From: a virus
DNA: 41,300 nucleotides
Reading direction: 5' to 3' (one strand)
Virus record (IMG/VR): IMGVR_UViG_3300025324_000020
Span: 1-41,300 of that record
Made by a program: the position numbers and the translations under genes. Each line of letters begins with the position of its first letter. Position 1 is the first letter of the stretch. Below are positions 30,251-36,038 of the stretch, piece by piece. Below the pieces are notes generated by a model. The model was not told the origin of the DNA. It saw nothing but the letters and a program-made list of their open reading frames with translations, and made no database searches.

Positions 30251-30338
30251 AAGCAAGACACTTGTGTCTTGCTTTCGGTAGCAAAACAATGAGGCTTTGC
30301 TCATTTGTTGTGTATATCGAGTGTTTATTAGAGCTACC
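30251..30338 (+). ncRNA. Structured segment, candidate noncoding RNA
   Basis: Three dyads lie in a row. An 11-base stem (arms 30251-30261 and 30264-30274, GCAAGACAC with GTGTCTTGC) comes first. GGTAGC at 30277 then pairs with GCTACC at 30333, and inside them CAATGAG pairs with CTCATTTG. An intrinsic terminator follows directly (30343-30375). No protein is encoded here. The layout fits a short stable RNA or a structured 3' end of the late transcript. No known RNA family is recognised. Confidence 0.35.
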
Positions 30339-30342
30339 AAGG

Positions 30343-30375
30343 GGAGGGCCGGGGCGGCCCTCCGTTGGTTTTTTT
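30343..30375 (+). terminator. Intrinsic terminator of the late block
   Basis: GGAGGGCC (30343-30350) and GGCCCTCC (30356-30363) form an eight-base GC-rich stem with a five-base loop, extended by CCAA/TTGG pairs. A run of seven T (30369-30375) follows. It ends the rightward transcription from the virion genes. Confidence 0.8.
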
Positions 30376-30469
30376 GGGAAGTAATTTAGCCGACCACTAC
30401 CGCTAGTAGCCCACCTGCTGGCGACCACAATTCGACCCAAAATAATTCTCAAAATCGCACCGATTTCTA
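30376..30469. other. Gap without a recognisable gene
   Basis: After the terminator there are about 94 bases of AT-richer sequence with no frame that has a ribosome site. Only the approach to the promoter at 30470 is visible. Confidence 0.5.
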
Positions 30470-30498
30470 TTGACAGGTAGGCTACTTGAGCCTATAAT
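30470..30498 (+). promoter_or_regulatory. Consensus sigma-70 promoter
   Basis: TTGACA (30470-30475), 17 bases, then TATAAT (30493-30498) is a perfect match to the consensus. It would drive the two small genes that follow and transcription towards attP and the 3' end of the integrase. Confidence 0.85.
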
Positions 30499-30586
30499 TC
30501 CAGCATTGAAAACGCCAATCCCGGCAAGCGACTCTGAGCCTACTCCTGCGCAAGCGCAAACTAAAGACTATGCCCTGCTGTGGCTT

Positions 30587-30808
30587 ATGGGAGGAAAACA
30601 CGGATCAAGAGAGGCGAAGATCATCGCCGCAGTCGCGTGTCCGCGTTGCGGCGCACAAATGGGGGAACCCTGTCGCAACCCCATCGCGCACCAGGCACAC
30701 CGCGGGCCGCAGGATCGGCGCGCGCAACCGCCACGATCCCATCTCGAGCGACGGGATGCCTGGCAGCACGCGCGAGACGTGGCCAAAATGATCGACTCAA
30801 TAGACTGA
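30587..30808 (+). CDS. Small zinc-knuckle protein
   Basis: The frame is open from the promoter. I place the start at ATG 30587 (73 residues), though a TTG at 30506 is possible. CPRCGAQMGEPCRNPIAHQAH, followed shortly by R, is the C-x2-C-G-A-x2-G-x2-C..H pattern found in many small phage and actinobacterial proteins, a probable zinc site. The function is unknown. Its stop overlaps the next start (TGATG). Being driven by a consensus promoter, it may act in early or lysogenic regulation. Confidence 0.55.
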   Translation: MGGKHGSREAKIIAAVACPRCGAQMGEPCRNPIAHQAHRGPQDRRAQPPRSHLERRDAWQHARDVAKMIDSID

Positions 30809-31002
30809 TGCCAACCAATAATCCGCAGATCAAGGTTACGTTGCTCCCAGCAGAGCTTGAGCGCCTGCGCACGGAGGCCAGAGACGGCGAGTCGCTGTCA
30901 AACCTGGTCCGGCGCAAGCTGAAGCTTGAACCGCTCAAGCAAGGCGGCGCTCGATCCGTAAGGGGCAAGAGAAGGGGCGCGGGTCAAACAGGCCGCTGCT
31001 AA
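30808..31002 (+). CDS. Small ribbon-helix-helix-like protein
   Basis: This 64-residue protein, IKVTLLPAELERLRTEARDGESLSNLVRRKLKLEP (residues 8-42, by position), has the strand-helix-helix pattern of Arc/MetJ-type repressors. The basic tail (ARSVRGKRRGAGQTGRC) may bind nucleic acid. It is coupled to the preceding zinc protein and lies beside attP. It could regulate the integrase or act as an excision factor, which is inference from position. Confidence 0.55.
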   Translation: MPTNNPQIKVTLLPAELERLRTEARDGESLSNLVRRKLKLEPLKQGGARSVRGKRRGAGQTGRC

Positions 31003-31003
31003 G

Positions 31004-31048
31004 TGGTGCCCCCGGCGCGATTCCAACGCGCGACCTTCCGCTTAGGAG
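31004..31048 (-). other. Probable phage attachment site (attP): 3' half of tRNA-Arg(CCT)
   Basis: On the minus strand this 45-base block reads as the 3' half of a tRNA-Arg: anticodon loop with CCT, a T-arm GCGCG-TTGGAAT-CGCGC, the acceptor strand CGGGGGC, and CCA. Upstream of the anticodon the sequence no longer fits a tRNA (no D-arm or matching acceptor strand), so it is a fragment and not a gene. It lies 155 bases from the end of the integrase gene, the usual place for a core that replaces the 3' end of the host tRNA on integration. The T-loop has G where tRNAs have the near-invariant C56. Confidence 0.75.
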
Positions 31049-31177
31049 TCTCCCGTGCGGGCCACGCGCTGCTGTATCGAGTGGTCCAGCCAGGCGGCTT
31101 TTTCACGCGAACCCGCGCCAAAGCTTCCCCTCCGAAGCCAGACGAAGCCATGCGGAGCCGGGAGAGAACGGAAACTT

Positions 31178-31200
31178 AAGGGGCAGGCAAAGGGGCAGGC
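31178..31200. repeat. Two direct copies of AAGGGGCAGGC beside the integrase gene
   Basis: The 11-base unit occurs at 31178-31188 and 31190-31200, just after the integrase stop codon and between it and attP. Integrase arm-type sites or excisionase sites are expected in this place. The reading is tentative. Confidence 0.35.
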
Positions 31201-31203
31201 GCC

Positions 31204-32427
31204 TCAGTTGACGCTTTCGCTTTCGGCTGTGACGGCCGTGACATCGGGCGAAGGACTCGGCAGATCGGGCAGGGACGCAGCTCGTATCGCATCGACGCGC
31301 GCGGCGATCGAACGGGCGATTTCGCGGTCGATATTCACGTAACGCAGGAAGGTTTTATAACTCGTATGTCCGGAGATCTTCATCACCTCCGCTTCGGAAA
31401 GCTTGTAAAAGTGAAGCATGCGAGTGATCGCGGTGTGTCGCAGATCGTGCCAGCGCAGGCCTTCGATGCCGGCAAGGCGACAGGCCGTATGAAAGGCTCG
31501 CCTGGGATTGCGATTGAGAAACAGGCGCGGGTCATTCGGACGAGTCTTGAGCAGAACCAAGCGATCCCGTAAGGCCGGCGCGAGCTCGCGAGCCAGGCGA
31601 TCGAAGATAGGCACAACGCGAATCTGCGCAGTCTTCGAACTGAACGCCCGCAAGCTAATTACTCGTTCCCGCGCGTCGACGTCGCGCAACTCGAGCCCCA
31701 TCTGTTCGCCCTGGCGCAGGGCGGTCTCGAGCGCGAAGAGAATCTCGAGCCGAAGATGCCGGCGCGGGCCCACACACACAGCCAACAGTCTTTCCTCTTC
31801 ATCCCAGGTCAGGACGCGCATCCGTTTCACCTCGTCGGCAGTCTGAATTAACGGTTTGCCGCGGTGAAACGGATGCTCGGCGATCCAGCGTTCGCGCAGC
31901 GCTAAAAAAAACAAGTGACGCAGCAGGGAAAGCTCTCGGTTGACTGCCGCGATCGAACGTTGCCGGCCGTGCACGGTGGGTTTCAGTAATCGCTGGCGCT
32001 TGTAGTCGGCGACGTCTCCGTAAGTGATGGTCACCAGCGACATTCGCCCGAAGAACTTTTCCAGGGGCTTCAACCGGCTTTGGAATTTCGCGAACGAACG
32101 AAGGCCTGCGATCTTCATCTCGCCGATATACTCAGCAGGTTTCATTTCATGGAGTTTGTAGTAGGCGACCAGATCTGAGAACGAGCGCCTGGGGTTGGGC
32201 CGCTCAACGCCGGCGAAATCCTGTTCGATCTCCCGGTCGATCTCCCGGCGCCGGCGCGCCGCCTCAGTCTCGGTGTAAGCAATGCGCTTCTTCTCGCGGG
32301 GCCTGCCTTTCAGATCCGTGTAGCGCTTTTTAACCAGCATATGCGCGCGCCGGATCACCTGGCCGGTCGCCTCGTCGATTACAGCCGGGACGTTAACGAT
32401 GGATCCGTCTTTAGTTCCGCGGGGCAT
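31204..32427 (-). CDS. int: Tyrosine recombinase integrase
   Basis: This 407-residue site-specific recombinase has an N-terminal arm-binding region rich in Arg/Lys and a core-binding SAM-like domain (FRDLVAYYKLHEMKP-like, then YGDVADYKRQRLL). The catalytic domain carries ETALRQGEQMGLEL (first Arg), LRWHDLRHTAITRML (H-x-x-R), ISGHTS (His/Gly) and FLRYVNID (nucleophilic Tyr). It would join attP at 31004-31048 to a tRNA-Arg gene. It lies eight bases after the secreted fiber-like gene on the same strand, in an apparent leftward operon with the repressor. Confidence 0.9.
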   Translation of the reverse strand: MPRGTKDGSIVNVPAVIDEATGQVIRRAHMLVKKRYTDLKGRPREKKRIAYTETEAARRRREIDREIEQDFAGVERPNPRRSFSDLVAYYKLHEMKPAEYIGEMKIAGLRSFAKFQSRLKPLEKFFGRMSLVTITYGDVADYKRQRLLKPTVHGRQRSIAAVNRELSLLRHLFFLALRERWIAEHPFHRGKPLIQTADEVKRMRVLTWDEEERLLAVCVGPRRHLRLEILFALETALRQGEQMGLELRDVDARERVISLRAFSSKTAQIRVVPIFDRLARELAPALRDRLVLLKTRPNDPRLFLNRNPRRAFHTACRLAGIEGLRWHDLRHTAITRMLHFYKLSEAEVMKISGHTSYKTFLRYVNIDREIARSIAARVDAIRAASLPDLPSPSPDVTAVTAESESVN

Positions 32428-32435
32428 TTATCTGT

Positions 32436-33374
32436 CTACTCTCGCCTGAACTTCAGAAGGGGCTTTTTCGGCTTAGGCGGAGCCATGGCGTTGCTGGTCG
32501 CACATGTGCCTGTCGTGGGGTCCACCAACCCATGCCGCCGAAGACAGCCCAACAGAGCATTTATGGCCCTGCCGTTGTCTGCCGGCGACCCGTCGCTATC
32601 AGGAATTGGTCCGCACTGGGCGCCCAATACCTGAGTGTCCTGGCGCTTAATCGTCTCGTTGTACACCAGGCTCGCGGACGTCACTATAGTTTCTCTTTGC
32701 CAGCCACCAACGAGCACGCGATCTTGGTTGTCAACGAAGATTGCGGCGATGCTGTTGTCCCCAGCCGCATTGCCCCATCGGAGAGCCTGGTGATTATTTC
32801 TGAAGCCAAATCCACCATTTGGCGCCGGCCGTAAGTCGAGAAACCCATCGTCATGCCAAATTCCCCACTGCGCTCCGCCGTTGGAAAAGTTCCGAAAAAA
32901 ATTGATTTGACCGTGAAGGGTCAGGCCAAAGTTGCCGGTATCATACTGAACAGTCCAACCAAACGGGCGAATCGAAATCGAACCGTCAGGGCTGGCCCAG
33001 TTGTAGTGATACTCGGTCATGAAGGCGCCCGGATCTCCGGGAACGCCGTTTCTGAACTTAGCTTCACTGGAAAACATGAAGTTGACGAGCCCTGGAACAA
33101 CCTTCGTCCCATTGAAATCCGAATTGTAACCGAAGCCAAAGGTGTGGTTCGTGTAGTTAATCTCTTCCGGCGGCCCATTCGTGAAATCGAAGCCCATTGA
33201 ACTGAAAACCACCGGAGCAAAAGTTGGCCCACTGGTGGCTAGTCGTATCCTGGCGGCATCGTTTCGCAAGTTGAACGCGCCAAATAAAGCGTCATTGTCA
33301 GGTGTCTGGGCTGAAACTGAAACAACCGAAACAACGAGCAGGCAACTGAGTGCAAGTATCGTAAGGGTTTTCAT
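32436..33374 (-). CDS. Secreted tail-fiber-like protein, candidate superinfection-exclusion factor
   Basis: I place the start at ATG 33374 (a GTG lies one codon before), after GGAGA. The 312-residue protein has a signal peptide, MKTLTILALSCLLVVSVVSV, with probable cleavage after SVSA (residue 22). Residues about 41-223 match the globular domain of the phage's own tail fiber (24055-25449, residues 138-316). Shared phrases include RLAT, FDFTNGP, YNSDFNGTKVV, SIRP, INFFR or HFFR, and VDN..V..G. It lacks the virion-anchoring N-terminus of the fiber. It lies between repressor and integrase on the lysogeny strand, so it is probably made by lysogens. I infer that it occupies the receptor and blocks related phages. 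Confidence 0.75.
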   Translation of the reverse strand: MKTLTILALSCLLVVSVVSVSAQTPDNDALFGAFNLRNDAARIRLATSGPTFAPVVFSSMGFDFTNGPPEEINYTNHTFGFGYNSDFNGTKVVPGLVNFMFSSEAKFRNGVPGDPGAFMTEYHYNWASPDGSISIRPFGWTVQYDTGNFGLTLHGQINFFRNFSNGGAQWGIWHDDGFLDLRPAPNGGFGFRNNHQALRWGNAAGDNSIAAIFVDNQDRVLVGGWQRETIVTSASLVYNETIKRQDTQVLGAQCGPIPDSDGSPADNGRAINALLGCLRRHGLVDPTTGTCATSNAMAPPKPKKPLLKFRRE

Positions 33375-33433
33375 CACAGTGGTCTCCTTCGGGGAGCGCT
33401 AGTCTAACACCGCGGTCAAGGGGAACTGGGTTT

Positions 33434-33844
33434 TTAAGCTGCTCGATCACTTCCCCGGTGATTTTTTGACTGGCCAGGCTGAACAGATCGCAACTGGTGA
33501 AGGCTGCGTAATATCCCGAGCAGGTCTTCCTGGCGCTCGCTGGGTAACTCGCGAAAAAGTCTTAGTAGGATCTGTTCCTGTGTGGACGGATCTGTCGGGG
33601 CTCTGCCCTGAACCGTGGCGAATATCTCTTCTCTTGGCACGCCGAGTCCATTGGCCAGGGCTAGAAGCTTTCTGGGGCTCGGATTGGTAGCAATTCCGCT
33701 TTCGATGCGGGAGACGTAAGTCCCCGCAATCTTAGTTCCCCGCCGCGCGCTTTGCCGTTCGATATCGCCCTGCGACAGGTTTTTAGCAATTCGCACTCGC
33801 CGGACGTAATCCGCTAATGATTCGGGCTTTTCCCGTTCACCCAT
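33434..33844 (-). CDS. XRE-family repressor
   Basis: I place the start at ATG 33844 (MGEREKPESLADYV), preceded by GGAGGG. The frame is open further upstream but has no better site. The 136-residue protein has an N-terminal helix-turn-helix (ADYVRRVRIAKNLSQGDIER, then GTYVSRIESGI and PRKLLALANGLGV). A helical C-terminus for dimerisation follows (EQILLRLFRELPSERQEDLLGILR). It is divergent from the early promoter at 33990 and is probably the lysogeny repressor. No protease-type (LexA-like) domain is present, so induction would not be by self-cleavage. Confidence 0.8.
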   Translation of the reverse strand: MGEREKPESLADYVRRVRIAKNLSQGDIERQSARRGTKIAGTYVSRIESGIATNPSPRKLLALANGLGVPREEIFATVQGRAPTDPSTQEQILLRLFRELPSERQEDLLGILRSLHQLRSVQPGQSKNHRGSDRAA

Positions 33845-33989
33845 AGCATAGCCCTCCGCCGGGGAACGAGGACTTCTGAGCATTAGCCGGCACACATTCA
33901 AAGTCATAGGTGAGGCCTTTCCCAATTTGCACCGATACCCCTATCATTGGGAGCCATACCAAAGGTGCCGGATTCCGTGAAAATAATGC

Positions 33990-34018
33990 TTGACAGGGAT
34001 TCAGGAACGGTTTATAAA
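33990..34018 (+). promoter_or_regulatory. Early rightward promoter
   Basis: TTGACA (33990-33995), a 17-base spacer and TATAAA (34013-34018) form a strong sigma-70 promoter pointing right, away from the repressor gene. An operator-like dyad (34031-34047) overlaps the expected transcription start. Confidence 0.8.
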
Positions 34019-34030
34019 GCCCTGCATATA

Positions 34031-34047
34031 GGTACGTAATCCGTACC
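34031..34047. promoter_or_regulatory. Candidate repressor operator GGTACG-N5-CGTACC
   Basis: A perfect six-base inverted repeat with a five-base spacer lies 13 bases after the -10 box. Bound repressor would block initiation. The same half-site GGTACG recurs in the 34711-34747 dyad. Confidence 0.6.
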
Positions 34048-34061
34048 GATTGGGAGAGTAG

Positions 34062-34262
34062 ATGGGAAACCAAAACACTAATTCCACCAATTCGACCGGT
34101 GAAGCTCCTCCAGAAATCAATGTCACGGTGAGCTTGAAGGGCCAGGACGCGTTGCGATTTCTGGCGTACAAGCGCCGAGAACTTTTGCGCGCAAACGCAG
34201 AGGCTGGCTACAAGCTCATGTTTGAGCGGTTGAGGCAAGTGGAAGAGCAGGCGGCGGCCTAA
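34062..34262 (+). CDS. Small early protein, possibly Cro-like
   Basis: This 66-residue protein is the first gene from the early promoter, with GGGAGAG nine bases upstream. An Asn/Thr-rich N-terminus leads to a strand INVTVSLKG and helices DALRFLAYKRRELLRANAEAGY and ERLRQVEEQAA. The small size and position suggest a Cro-type or other early regulator, but there is no clear helix-turn-helix. Confidence 0.5.
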   Translation: MGNQNTNSTNSTGEAPPEINVTVSLKGQDALRFLAYKRRELLRANAEAGYKLMFERLRQVEEQAAA

Positions 34263-34328
34263 CCGGCATGGGTAGCCGGAAAGGCACTCGGCGAAGCGGG
34301 GTCGTCTTGCGTGCACGCCGAAAACGAT

Positions 34329-34352
34329 GGGAGAGCGGGTGGGAGAGCGGGT
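34329..34352. repeat. Two tandem copies of GGGAGAGCGGGT
   Basis: A 12-base unit is repeated exactly in the gap between the first early gene and the anti-CBASS gene. A 28-residue basic frame (34268-34354) crosses it but has no ribosome site, so the gap is treated as noncoding. Confidence 0.5.
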
Positions 34353-34449
34353 GAGCGCCCAAAGGGGAAGAGAGGCCTCACCACATTGTAGAGCATTCGT
34401 CAAAGCAGGTTGTTTTATTTCCAATCTTCAAAAGGAAAGGAGGCAGCAT

Positions 34450-34665
34450 TTGAGAACCAGACAGGAGGCAATCGATTATTTCACTTATAAGCCGCCCACT
34501 GAGGAAACTACCCCAAAGTTCCAAGCCGTGACGCGCGAATTTATAGCGCTGGTTTCGGCACTTTACGACGTTCTGCCGGAGGGTCCGGGCAAAACGGTGG
34601 CGCTGAGGAAATTGTCCGATGCGCGCATGGCTTGCAATGCGTGCATCGCGAATCAAGGACTTTGA
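34450..34665 (+). CDS. acb2: Anti-CBASS protein Acb2 (cyclic-oligonucleotide sponge)
   Basis: I place the start at TTG 34450, six bases after AGGAGG. Upstream in-frame ATGs would add unrelated residues. The 71-residue protein matches the Acb2/Tad1-type hairpin family common in phages: an N-terminal DYFTYKPPTEET, then a helix KFQAVTREFIALVSALYDVLP. A second helix follows, TVALRKLSDARMACNACIAN, the family's A-x-M-x-x-N-A-x-I-A signature with one Cys for Ala change. Acb2 proteins bind cyclic di- and trinucleotide signals and prevent activation of CBASS (and some also Thoeris) immunity. It is placed early in the lytic transcript, where it would be needed on entry. Confidence 0.8.
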   Translation: MRTRQEAIDYFTYKPPTEETTPKFQAVTREFIALVSALYDVLPEGPGKTVALRKLSDARMACNACIANQGL

Positions 34666-34710
34666 CCCAAAGAGGGTTTCAACCCTTTGCCCTCTTCCGG
34701 GGGTCAAAGA

Positions 34711-34747
34711 CTGGGTACGGGCTAATCGATTCGTCACACGTACCCAG
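34711..34747. promoter_or_regulatory. Nine-base inverted repeat with operator-like half-sites
   Basis: CTGGGTACG (34711-34719) and CGTACCCAG (34739-34747) are exact complements separated by 19 bases. They contain the GGTACG half-site of the 34031 dyad. The site may be a second operator or an RNA hairpin. It lies in a gene-free gap. Confidence 0.4.
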
Positions 34748-34787
34748 GATTTCTTGACGACGGCGAAACACCAGGAGGATCGAGGAA

Positions 34788-34841
34788 ATGCTCCTGACTC
34801 GCCGACACGCGCGGGCTTGCTCCGGACTGTTTAAAGGTTAG
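34788..34841 (+). CDS. Possible 17-residue leader peptide
   Basis: AGGAGG (34773) and GAGG (34782) precede ATG 34788, which opens a short frame MLLTRRHARACSGLFKG. Nothing else supports it. It may be a leader for the membrane peptide downstream or may be chance. Confidence 0.2.
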   Translation: MLLTRRHARACSGLFKG

Positions 34842-34864
34842 AGTGACAGGAACCGGTGAAGCCC

Positions 34865-34914
34865 CACCCAGCCGCAGAGGAATGTTCGAGGGGGAGCGTT
34901 CCTCTCGGCGGGTG
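34865..34914 (+). promoter_or_regulatory. Stem-loop upstream of the membrane-peptide gene
   Basis: CACCC-a-GCC pairs with GGC-GGGTG, and inside it AGAGGAA pairs with TTCCTCT. The stem ends two bases before the GGAGG ribosome site at 34916. It could mask or expose that site, giving translational control. Confidence 0.45.
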
Positions 34915-34925
34915 CGGAGGTAGAG

Positions 34926-35015
34926 ATGAAAGACAGGCGGCAAAAACACTTCTTAGTAGCGGCCATCATTCTCTTCATCCTGGTGGCCATTATCGCTCTG
35001 GCGAGAAGTTTATGA
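34926..35015 (+). CDS. 29-residue single-span membrane peptide
   Basis: ATG 34926 follows GGAGG by five bases. The product has a basic head MKDRRQKHF and one strong membrane helix LVAAIILFILVAIIALA, then RSL. Its stop overlaps the next gene's ATG (ATGA), so the two are translationally coupled. It may be a small toxin-like or superinfection-related membrane peptide; no family is assigned. Confidence 0.5.
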   Translation: MKDRRQKHFLVAAIILFILVAIIALARSL

Positions 35016-35497
35016 ACGTTGAGATCCCCGAGCTTCCCTTTGCACCAGTCTCTACCAAGGTGTGCCCGCTCTGTAACCTCGAGCTGTCTCGCGAAGATGA
35101 CTTTGGCGTTGTGCGGGCGCGGCCGGACGGTCGGAATCTTTACTGTAAGTCGTGCATCCGGAAGAAGGTCACGGCCAGTCGACAAAAGCGGCGCTTAATA
35201 CGGTTGGCTCGTCAAGCAGCCCGCCAGGCGGCTTTGGATGGCATCGTCGTTGAACGCAAAGGAAACGTGATTGCCGCCATTCCCGCTATTCCAACGCCGG
35301 CGGAAAAAGTATTCCGCGAACTCCAGGCGCCACTCACCCAAAAAACTCTTCATCGGCTGACCGGCTTGAGCCCCGACGGGGTCTCGGAGGCTCTGGCTGA
35401 GTTAATGCTGGTCGAGGGAACGGTTGTGCGTGCTGGTTGGGTTGACGGCGAACGCCTTTATGCGCGCAAGGAAGCAGACGCAAGGAGGCGCGCATGA
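35012..35497 (+). CDS. Zinc-ribbon plus winged-helix regulator
   Basis: I place the start at ATG 35012, overlapping the membrane peptide stop. An upstream in-frame ATG at 34856 lies in the structured leader. The 161-residue protein has a zinc ribbon CPLCNLELSRED..YCKSCIRKK (about residues 19-52) and a basic helix. The C-terminal winged helix (PLTQKTLHRLTGLSPDGVSEAL, then GTVVRAG and ERLYARK) resembles transcription regulators of lactococcal and mycobacterial phages, but the target is unknown. Confidence 0.6.
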   Translation: MNVEIPELPFAPVSTKVCPLCNLELSREDDFGVVRARPDGRNLYCKSCIRKKVTASRQKRRLIRLARQAARQAALDGIVVERKGNVIAAIPAIPTPAEKVFRELQAPLTQKTLHRLTGLSPDGVSEALAELMLVEGTVVRAGWVDGERLYARKEADARRRA

Positions 35498-35844
35498 AAA
35501 CGCTCGAGGATAGGTTAGGAGCGGCGCGACAGATACTGCTCGAGATGGAAGCCAGAGAGAGCAACAACTTTGCGCTGGCGCGCAAGGTGCTCGGGGAGAT
35601 GGAAGAAGATGTCCGCGCGCTCCGCATGGAGGTAGGGCGAAAGCAAATCGAAATCTTCACCGAGGAGGAGTTTGCGGCGAAACTGAAAATCAGCGTCACC
35701 ACTCTGAGGAGAATCCGCAGGGAGGGGAGGGTGCAACCGCTGCAACTCACGGAAAAGACAATTCGCTATTCATCGTTGCAGCTCGAGCGGGTGCACGAAA
35801 TTTTTCCGCGAGCGGCACGATCTGGCCTAAGGAAGGTTTCGTGA
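35494..35844 (+). CDS. Excisionase/MerR-like helix-turn-helix protein
   Basis: This 116-residue protein is coupled by ATGA to the previous gene. A helical N-terminal half (DRLGAARQILLEMEARESNNF) leads to a helix-turn-helix, FTEEEFAAKLKISVTTLRRIRREGRVQPLQL, typical of the MerR-like excisionase (HTH_17) fold. It may act in excision or in replication control. It lies 3 kb from attP. Confidence 0.6.
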   Translation: MKTLEDRLGAARQILLEMEARESNNFALARKVLGEMEEDVRALRMEVGRKQIEIFTEEEFAAKLKISVTTLRRIRREGRVQPLQLTEKTIRYSSLQLERVHEIFPRAARSGLRKVS

Positions 35845-36038
35845 ACGGAAGATGTTTAATCTGCGGTCATGATATTCACGACCCGGGTAAATGCGGGAAG
35901 TGCAATTGTGGCGAGAGCGATATCAATCACGCGGATGCTCTACGGTTCGATGTCTCCTACGCGAGTTTACCCGGGGAGAAGTGCCCGTCGAGGCCGATGA
36001 AGCACCTAAGGCCGCGGAAAAATCACTGGAGGTCATGA
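35841..36038 (+). CDS. Small zinc-binding protein
   Basis: A GTG start overlaps the previous stop. The 65-residue protein has CLICGHDIHDPGKCGKCNCGE, a dense cysteine/histidine cluster likely to bind zinc, then a basic tail KHLRPRKNHWRS. Its stop overlaps the next start. The function is unknown. Confidence 0.5.
   Translation: MNGRCLICGHDIHDPGKCGKCNCGESDINHADALRFDVSYASLPGEKCPSRPMKHLRPRKNHWRS

Noticed and set aside
30470-30586. Upstream extension of the small zinc-protein frame to TTG 30470
   Set aside because: That TTG is the -35 box of a consensus promoter, so it would not be transcribed.
31004-31100. A complete tRNA-Arg gene on the minus strand
   Set aside because: Only the anticodon-loop-to-CCA half is present. 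The D-arm and 5' acceptor strand are missing.
33940-33952. CCCTATCATTGGG shared between the repressor region and 41073-41085
   Set aside because: A few exact 13-base matches are expected by chance in 41 kb, and the second copy is within PRTRC-A coding sequence.
34268-34354. 28-residue basic frame over the 12-base tandem repeat
   Set aside because: No ribosome site and no recognisable feature. The repeats alone explain its composition.
34820-34914. Cobalamin-riboswitch-like sequence (GGAACCGGTGAAGCC)
   Set aside because: The B12 box and the rest of the core are absent, and no vitamin-related gene follows. Only the hairpin is kept.
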